The notes under the pieces are model-generated. The model saw nothing but the letters and a program-made list of their open reading frames with translations. It had not been told where the DNA came from and made no database searches. A DNA stretch of 64,000 nucleotides from Russula earlei (taxonomy: Eukaryota; Basidiomycota; Agaricomycetes; Russulales; Russulaceae): assembly GCA_025769875.1 (NCBI GenBank), contig JAGFNK010000135.1, positions 51,774-115,773 of the forward strand. The letters are read 5' to 3'. Every line of letters begins with the position of its first letter. The stretch's first letter is position 1. The position numbers were made by a program, and so were the translations under genes. Positions 56,758-64,000 of the stretch are shown here, in pieces.

Positions 56758-59700
56758 TCATGCGTTGACCTTTTTGTGCAGGAAGTGGTGTTGCACCTCG
56801 ATATGCTTGGTGCGATCATGGAACTCTGGGTTCTTGGCGATGGCTATGGCAGATTGGTTATCAACGTGGAGTGTGGTGGGGAGATGAGGGCCTTGGCCCA
56901 GTTTGGTGAGTAATCGTCTCAGCCATACGGCTTCTTTTGCCGCATGTGTGGCCATGATGTACTCCACCTCCATGCTCAAGAGGGCCACTGATGTTTGTTT
57001 CTTAGAGCTCCAGCTTATGGCCCCTTCCTGCCAACATGAAGACAAAGCCAGAGGTCGACTTCCTATCGTTCACATCACTGGCCCAGTCCGTGTCGACATA
57101 TCCAGTCAAGGTCAACTGGGTATCGTGTCTGCATTGGAAAATGAGGCAGTGGACACTCATTCCCCAGATATACCTGGATAGCATGCTCGAGCGTGTGATG
57201 GTGCTCATTCCCTGGGCAAGCGGCATGTTGTCCGAGTGCAGTGATGGTATATGCAAGGTCGGGTCGTGTCCCCAGCATGAGGTACATTACTGCACCGATC
57301 ATGTGTTGATAGGACTTAACGTCTACCTCGGGTGAGTGCACCTTAGAAAGGTGCTCATTTGCGAGGGTCGGGGTGCTGATGGGTTTGGCATTCACCTTTC
57401 CAAAGCACTCCAATATCTCCTCAACATACTTTTCTTGGGAGAGCGCAATCCAGCCTTCCTGGCGATCGTGCATGATATGGATGCCTAGAATCCATGTGAT
57501 GTTTCCTAGGTCAGTCATTTCATAGTGTTTTTTCAGTTCCTTTTTGTCTGACTCGATTACAGTTAGATTTTCAGAGGCCATAGTGATGTCATCGACATAG
57601 AGGGCTATGAATGAGAAGTTCCTGGGGGTCTTTCGGATGAAAACCATGTGGTCTGCGTCCGTGTGGGTGTACCCCATATGGGCGAGCGTGGCTTTGATAT
57701 TTTCATACCAAACACGCCCTCCTTGCTTCGTGCCATATACAGGCCTTCAGCAGGCATAGTGCCATGCCATCGGGTACATGGAATCCAGGAGGCGGTTCCA
57801 TGTATAATTCGTCTTTCAGTTCACCATTTAGGTAGGCTGATTTGACATCCATCTGGTGCACTTCTAGATTGTGTTCCACGGCAAGGGCGAGGATCATGCG
57901 CAGGGACACCATTTTGGCTACGGGTGCGAACATCTCATCAAAATCAATACCTTCGATTTGCGTGAAGCCTTGTGCAATGAGGCACGCTTTTTATTTCAGG
58001 ATATTTCCATCTGGGCCTCATTTAATTTTGAAGACCCACTTGCTGCCCACCATTTTTTGGTTTTGTGGGCATGGAACAATTTTGAAGATGCCCATGTTTT
58101 CGAAGGTGCATCGTTTGTCTTCGCACGCAAGTTCCCATTCCCACAGCATCAGTGCAGGGACATGGCTTCAGCATAGGACTTCAGGATCTGTGGCCATGTC
58201 AGTATGCACCAAGTTCCCTTGTTCATTTCGTCGCTTTCGCTGTCCGTAGGATGTGGTGCCGAACTTTGGATCGTCATCGCATGTGGGCAGCATGCGTAGT
58301 GCGCGTGGATCGCCTGATGGTGGGTTGTGTGGGTGTGTTTTCACTATCACACCTTGTGTACTGACACTGTGTGATTGTGGATTGCAATGGAGGTTCGTCT
58401 TCCTCATTGCCCTGCGGTTCGGCAGCGGGTGCAAGTTCAGGTGTCTCGCGCCCCCTCCAAGTTGCTATTGTCTTCATCGATGTCGTCAATGCTTTCATCT
58501 GCATTGTCGTTTTCGAGAGTTACATGCTCAATGCGTGGTGTGGGGCCCCCTTCATCGAATACAATGTTGCGGGACACTAGGATGCAATGGGTGGGACGAT
58601 GGACTAGCTTGTAGGCTTTCCATTGGTGTGCGTATCCGAGGAATGTACACATGAATGACCTAGCGTCAAGTTTGGTGCATTTTTCCTTAGGGATGTGGAC
58701 GAAAGCTTGCGCTCCTGAAAATGTGGAGTCAGGATACATTTGGTTTGTTCCTGTTCCATGCCTCTTCTGGGGTCATGTTGTCGAGCGTGCAAGTTGGTGT
58801 AACATTGTGGATGAGGGCCACGTACTTGAGCGCAGTCGATCCAGAATGACTCTGGAAGGTTGGCGTCAATGAGCATTGCCCAGACCTTATCAAGTAGGGT
58901 CCGGTTCATGCAGCTCTGCGACGCCATTGTGTTCCGGTGTGTCTGGAGTGGTAGTCTCTAGCTGAATACCTTTTTCTGTCAGGTATGCTTGAGATTCTCC
59001 ACCAGTATATTCGCCCCCTCTGTCTGTGCAGAGGATCTTTAGGCATCGGCTGGTTTCAACTTCTGCATGCATGGTGAACACCTGGAGGTGTGCCAGAGCG
59101 TCGGACTTGTGCTTCAGTCCACCGAACGAACACTTTCTGAGACATATCATCTGTCCAGGTGATAAAATACTCAAAACCTTGGCGAGTTTGTGTGGGCATC
59201 TTTCCACAAATGTCCGAGAAGATGCGGCCTAACACACCATTGGCGCACGTGCCAGTTGTCTTTGAGATTTCGTCCCGGGTTTGCTTCCCTTTGAGGCAAG
59301 GGATACATTTCCCAGAGGTGAGTCCTTTGCCCACAATCTCCATTCCTTTTACCATGCCCTTTTTCGGCATCCAGTTTATAGCGTTAGGGTCTAAGTGACT
59401 GAGGCGATGTTGCCAAAGGTCTAGGGAGGCCTTGGATGAGGCGGTGCATGCAGGAAGGGCGACCTCATGTATTTGGTTGCCTTCCATGGGGAAATGGTCC
59501 AGCGTGGCTATGCACACGGACTCAGACTTGGGGGATTTGATGGATGTAGCATATAATGAGCTGTGTAGGGTCCCCTCACATACAAGTTGGTTGCTGTTGT
59601 ATATGCCACATGTTTCCCCTTCAAAATGGACTGATGCCCCATGCCGCACTAAGTGTGAAACTGACAGTAAGTTTCCGTTTAAGTCCGGTACATGCAAGAC

Positions 59701-59883
59701 ATCGCGGAGCAACGTGGTGCTCCACGCGCCATTTGCGTGCATTTGGACTTGGACCTGGCCGACTCCAATTGCAGGGATGGAGCTGTTATCTCCAAGGATG
59801 ACTTGAGTAGGGCGTGAAAGGGTAGTATATTGGCTGAACCATTCATGGTGCAAAGTCATGATGCATGATGCCCTGGAGTCCAT
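56758..59883 (-). pseudogene. Copia-E pol (protease, integrase, RT, RNase H)
   Basis: In element order: protease start with MDSRASCIM (the usual catalytic DSG is DSR here), the GAG-pre-integrase motif (LWQHRLSHLDPNAI), integrase core (ILCTDRGGEYTGG, TPDTPEHNGVAE at 59010-58920), reverse transcriptase (IDFDEMFAPVAKMVSLRMIL, HQMDVKSAYLNGELKDELYM; catalytic FIALYVDDI at about 57600-57580; YEMTDLGNITWILGIHI) and RNase H (YVDTDWASDVNDRKSTSGF, HVDNQSAIAIAKNPEFHDRT). Frame breaks occur between integrase and linker (about 58890, 58740), in the RT start (a stop near 57985) and near 57700 and 57080. Defective. Confidence 0.85.
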
Positions 59884-60915
59884 GAGCCAGCCATCCTTAA
59901 GGTTAGCTGCTCGGAGGTCCTCGGTTTTAAGCGCACAGATTGTGGTTGGGGCTGTATCATCCCTGACATGTGGTATAATCGATAGGGATTGTTGTGAGTG
60001 AAAGTGTTGGCAACTCCAGCACTAGTGATTTGCGGTGGTTGAGACTTTGGCATCCCAGGCACGCTATTGTCAGAGGTTGCGATTTTTGCCTTCTCGTCTG
60101 GCTTCCCATGAAGTTTCCAACATTCTGTTATAGTATGTCCTGCCTTGTTGCAATGGGTACATTTTTTCTTGTCCCTTTTTGAGTCCCTTCCCTTTCCTTT
60201 GTTTGACACATTGGAAAAGTAGAGCGCGGCAGTATCACCTGACTCGCAGATCGTGTCCCACTCATCAATGAGGATTTGGCTCAATATATAGGTGGTATTA
60301 AGTTTGTCAATAGGGGTGGAACATAGGATCCTTTTGGAAGTGTGCATTGACTTCGGGAGTGAAAGGATCATCATGAAAGCTAGGACTTTTGGGTTTATTG
60401 GGAATCCAATCATCGCAAGCATTTGCGCGGTGAGTACTTTGTGTGCAAGCTGAGGGGCCATTGGTTCTGTGTCCGTTAAGGGTTTTAGAAATAGGTCACC
60501 CAGTAGTTGAGCAGCCTGGTGCTCGCCTGTTCCTTGGAAACATTCTGTGAGTATGTCCCAGGATTCTTTGGAAGTAACTGATCCAAGTATTATGGTGAGA
60601 GCAGTGCCCTTGGACTGTCATAAAGATTTGGGCGCGTGCGTCGCGGTCCCTTGATGTCCAATCTGCGGCACAGTCGGGGTCTACGATCTCACTCGGTTTC
60701 TGTTCAGTTCCTTTTACTATATCCAATAGATCTGTAGCTAGGAAGATGGCTTCCATCACTCCTTTCCACTGAGCATACTTGACTTCGCCGTCCTCAAGGG
60801 TAGGTGCATCAGGTTGTTGAATTCTGCCTCTTCCATTTTTTCCCATGGCTCCTGCTGTGGGAGCACTTGTGCATTTTATAGTCGAAGGCTGTGCAACTGA
60901 TGGTGAGGTACTCAT
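59856..60915 (-). pseudogene. Copia-E gag
   Basis: Starts MSTSPSVAQPSTIKCTSAPT at 60915; includes VKYAQWKGVMEAIFLATDLL and, after a frame break near 60500, ILCSTPIDKLNTTYILSQIL and a CCHC zinc knuckle (CTHCNKAGHTITEC, 60165-60120) typical of copia nucleocapsid. Confidence 0.8.
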
Positions 60916-60972
60916 TCTGCTTTGTTATGGGAAAGAATGGCTTTATTTGGGATGTTGATGTAATTAGTAGCT

Positions 60973-60988
60973 GTCAGGTCTCATAATC
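60973..60988 (-). other. Copia-E primer binding site (tRNA-Met anticodon arm)
   Basis: Immediately inside the 5' LTR. The + strand reads GTCAGGTCTCATAATC, close to the anticodon stem-loop of elongator tRNA-Met (known pattern GTCAGTCTCATAATC, one extra G here). This is the position expected if a half-tRNA cut in its anticodon loop primes synthesis, as described for Drosophila copia. Confidence 0.6.
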
Positions 60989-61240
60989 TGTAGAAGCTGA
61001 AAGGATTGTTACTCAGTCTTGTGTATGAAAGACTATATTAGTTAGTAAGCTAACCTAAAAGGATTGTTACTATGTACAGTATTAGATCTTAGAGAGAGCG
61101 GTAGAAGGGGTGTTGTACTGACCTCAGTCTTGTGTATGAAAGACTGAGGGAAAAATTGAATGACAAGTATTCAAATATTTACACATATGGTTTGGCTTTG
61201 TCCGTACACACACCACCAGGTTGGCTGCACATGTCCAACA
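60989..61240 (-). repeat. Copia-E 5' LTR
   Basis: 252 bp; contains two direct copies of an AGTCTTGTGTATGAAAGACT hairpin-like motif (near 61015 and 61125). Confidence 0.92.
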
Positions 61241-61245
61241 GATGT

Positions 61246-62996
61246 AAGGTGTGTGAGTCCACTGGCCTGGAAACTGATGTGACTTGTATCAGCACCTTGC
61301 ACCTCCCATGCTTCAAGTTCCCTTTCTCTTGCTCTTGCCTCACCCCTTCTTTCCTCCCCACCAACTATCAGCCACTCCTTTCCCCTCTTCCTCCTTCCAT
61401 CTTGTGCTCCCCTTTCGACATCATCCCCTCACATCACCCACTCTATGCCCAGGAATGGTGACAATGGCTCAGTTCAATTGCCTCCAATGTCACTCACCTC
61501 GCTGCTCAATGCCTCCCCTGTCAGTCTTGGAGTCAGAGCTTGGCTCCTCCAAGCATTGACCTATGGCATGACATCATCACCATTCACCCATGTCTTGCCC
61601 CTCCTTTGTTCTCATCCATCCCCTCTGCCACCTAGTCTCCTTCACCTGCAACAGTCTTCCCTTCCACTCATCATTATGCTCTCACCCCTTGTCAAACCCC
61701 TTTCATCAGATTCTTGCTCCTCTGCAAAATGCTATGAATCATTCTCCTCACCCCGCCTCGCATCTATGCACAGACCAGTATGACACATTCATCTTCATCA
61801 TCACCACTCTACCAAGGCCTCACTGCCAATAGCGCCTCTGCCCTGTCATCATCATCGCACCACCCCACACTCATGGATTGCAGTCAGAGGAATAGGCTTT
61901 TTGTATGCTCTTGACTGATATACTGTACTGCTATGAATTCCCATCCTGCCTCATTTACCTACTCTCCAATTTCACTAAACACTTGCCTTGTTCCAGTTAG
62001 TGTAGAATCTCTTATGCCTTGATTCTGGTTCACCTTCCATTGTGGCATCATACTCACCTACTTACTTGTCTTGTCTCATGTCCTCTATCCCTCTGCTCTC
62101 TTGATTACCTGCTTTTCCTCTGCCTTTGCCACAGGTATATAAGGACTGGTAGCTACAGTCTCAAATGACAGTTCTGTGCAGTCTCCTGCTCCCCCTTTTT
62201 GCCTCTTTGTCTGCCAGGAAGAACAAGTCCTTGCTCAAAGCTCTCTTCCACTTTCGACTTCCCTTCATGCACACGGAATTAGTGCTTTCAGGTCAGGTCA
62301 CATTGACTGCAAAAAACTGCTTGACTGAACCTGACCTGACTGATCATGAGTGAACTTTCAGTCAAGGTCAAACTGAATTGTAGAATGTCCAGTCACAGTC
62401 ACATCAACTTTCAAGACTGATAAAAATGGTCAAGACTGGTCAAGACTGGTGTGCCTGGTGTGCCTGGGATTTCTGTCAAGATTTCATGGGTTTGAGGATT
62501 ATTGTCATAACTAGTCATAAGTAAAGCATGACTGGGAACATGTGTGTAGATTGTAAGGCTGGTTAGCTGACCCTGTACCTAGTGAGTACCCAAGGAGAGA
62601 GAGAGCCCCCATGAAAGTTGGACACAGGCACAAAGAGGAGGTCTCAAGCCAGTCAGAGGAGAAGGGGACACCAAAGCTTGCTTGTTATTCCAGAGGGTAA
62701 GTAGAGAGATTAAGTATAGAATACAGGGGAGTACAAAGGAAAATAGGAGATTGAAAACAAGGGAGCATAAAGATTGTCTATGCTGCACAAAGAACAAAAG
62801 ATGCACATCTCAATGCATGAAAATTGTGCATGTGGGAAAAGATGCATTGCATGCCATCAGGGTTTCAGACCTGACACCTCCTGGGGGGTTGAAATTTTGA
62901 CCATCACCAGTCAACCCTTCTTGAGTGAGCTTCAGCGTTGTGCACGCAGCCTTGTTGCCATGCCAGAGTAGTGGGTATGTTGTGGCAAAGCAGTGA
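61246..62996. other. CpG-poor non-coding stretch
   Basis: Pyrimidine-rich on the + strand, no supported gene. It includes the second arm of the dispersed inverted repeat (62286-62503). Confidence 0.5.
62286..62503 (-). repeat. Dispersed inverted repeat, arm 2
   Basis: Reverse complement of 40777-40978, about 21.3 kb away. Confidence 0.75.
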
Positions 62997-63812
62997 TGTT
63001 ACGAACCAAGGCCAGGTGCTGGCCATAGATTGTCCTATTTCACTCAAGAGAGACCTCTCTCACTTTGCATTGCCGACTCCCTTCCATTTTCTGGGCTATC
63101 CCTCCTGTGGTACAAGATATCGCTATTGCAAAGGCACTATAACACGACCAGGCACCCGTTTCCTAATCGGGTAATTATCGCGTGGCAGCCACATGGCCAC
63201 CCAGCCACCAAGGACCTGAAACAGCAGCACAAACTCTTAGAAACTGTTGCATAAATCATCTGACATCATCAAGGCTCCAATGACATCATAGCTGACTGAG
63301 CGACTCCACAGTGACCTCATAGGCTCACTAAGCACTCCACAGTGACATCATAATGATGTCATCGCTCCACATGCTCAGTAAGCCTGAAACTTGACACAAG
63401 CAGGTTTATGCCTCTGTAGTCCTATTGGATGGTACCAAAGAGTCTAGAATAGTCCCAGTTCTTTGTAAGCGACCCTGTACACTGTATATAAGCCCCAATG
63501 AAGCATGGCAGTCATCAGGACTGTCCATTTGTGATACTCTCATCTTCCTGGGTACTCCCCTGCAACCGCTCAGTCTAAAGTCCTCCCTCGTCCTCAAGGT
63601 ACTCTTCAACGACCGCCTTGTTTAAAGCCCTTCGTTGCACTGGCCTCTACTCTTCGCCTCTGCCTCTTACAACACGTACCAGTCCCCATCTGGTATCTTT
63701 CTAGTCGTTTGGCTCGTCCTCCTGTTCAACGCCATTTACGCGCATACCGTCTGTTCCAACCCTTGCCCACCTGCTCCTGAGTCCTTAGTGATCAGCAGTA
63801 CGTGTCTTGACA
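62997..63812 (+). mobile_element. Solo LTR related to family A (A-prime)
   Basis: 816 bp, TGTTACGAACCAAGG...GTGTCTTGACA, target duplication AGTGA at 62992-62996 and 63813-63817. Shares with family A the TATATAAGC-type promoter region, AGGACTGTCCATTTGT and the end CTTGACA, but is diverged elsewhere. Confidence 0.88.
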
Positions 63813-64000
63813 AGTGAGGTGGTGTGGCATGCTTGCGGCATGTCAATGTGTTGTCGTGCCTTGTGGTGTTGCCAAAGTGTCAGCCATGTTGTTGTTGTTG
63901 CTGCTGCTGTCAATGCAGAGGTGGTGGTGTGGTGGCAAGGGTGAGGGCAGTGGTGAGGAGAGGGTGGTGGCATGTGGGGCAGCTTGTGTGGGGGTGGTGT

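Larger units (their letters stand above)
56373..61240 (-). mobile_element. Copia-E LTR retrotransposon, nearly complete
   Basis: 4868 bp, flanked by the target duplication GATGT (56368-56372 and 61241-61245). LTRs at 56373-56623 and 60989-61240 start TGTTGAAG/TGTAGAAG and end CCAACA on the + strand. Gene order on the minus strand is gag, protease, integrase, reverse transcriptase, RNase H, as in Ty1/copia. LTRs differ at about 17 positions, nearly all transitions, plus two short indels, so the insertion is not new. Several frame breaks make it defective. Confidence 0.93.

Noticed and set aside
60973..60988. A host tRNA-Met gene
   Set aside because: Only the anticodon-arm part is present; no acceptor, D or T arms. 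It fits a primer binding site.

Overview
The window looks like a fragment of a basidiomycete genome, most likely from an Agaricomycete. The genes are cut by many short (about 45-100 nt) GT-AG introns. The gene families are those typical of mushroom-forming fungi: a TPR-CHAT protein, a NACHT-WD40 NLR-like protein, a condensin SMC2, and a TRIP4-type zinc-finger protein. The rest is dominated by fungal LTR retrotransposons plus hAT, MULE and MITE elements. No rRNA, tRNA or CRISPR was recognised.

Layout. 1-4.2 kb holds most of SMC2 (+). 4.7-7.7 kb is a TPR-CHAT protein (+). 10.7-15.8 kb is a NACHT-WD40 STAND protein (-) that converges on it. 15.4-30.7 kb is a decayed segmental-duplication zone. 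It contains three SMC2 pieces, one TPR-CHAT gene lacking its protease domain, one NLR 5' end, a small secreted-protein gene, a three-exon gene of unknown function, a TRIP4-type zinc-finger pseudogene and a secreted Asn/Pro-repeat protein gene. A 4.25-kb block (about 24.7-29.0 kb) is repeated in direct orientation at 51.7-56.0 kb.

30.7-46.8 kb is a transposon graveyard, strongly CpG-poor. It has a MULE transposase cut by two solo LTRs, two degraded Copia pol copies, one MITE, and eight solo LTRs of four families, each with a perfect 5-bp target duplication. One locus is a three-level nest (LTR-B containing LTR-A containing an inverted LTR-A). 46.9-51.1 kb is a hAT element with terminal inverted repeats and an 8-bp target duplication. 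56.4-61.2 kb is one nearly complete Copia element (-) with two LTRs and a 5-bp target duplication. 61.2-64 kb is repeat-rich and carries another solo LTR.

How the parts relate. SMC2 is housekeeping (chromosome condensation). The CHAT and NLR genes are candidate recognition or cell-death genes. Partial copies in the order SMC2 - CHAT - NLR recur downstream, always with SMC2 and CHAT on + and NLR on -, as if a three-gene block had been tandemly duplicated and then eroded. Most disabling indels found in the host genes lie in A/T homopolymers, so either real decay or base-calling error is possible; this decides whether the CHAT and NLR genes are functional.
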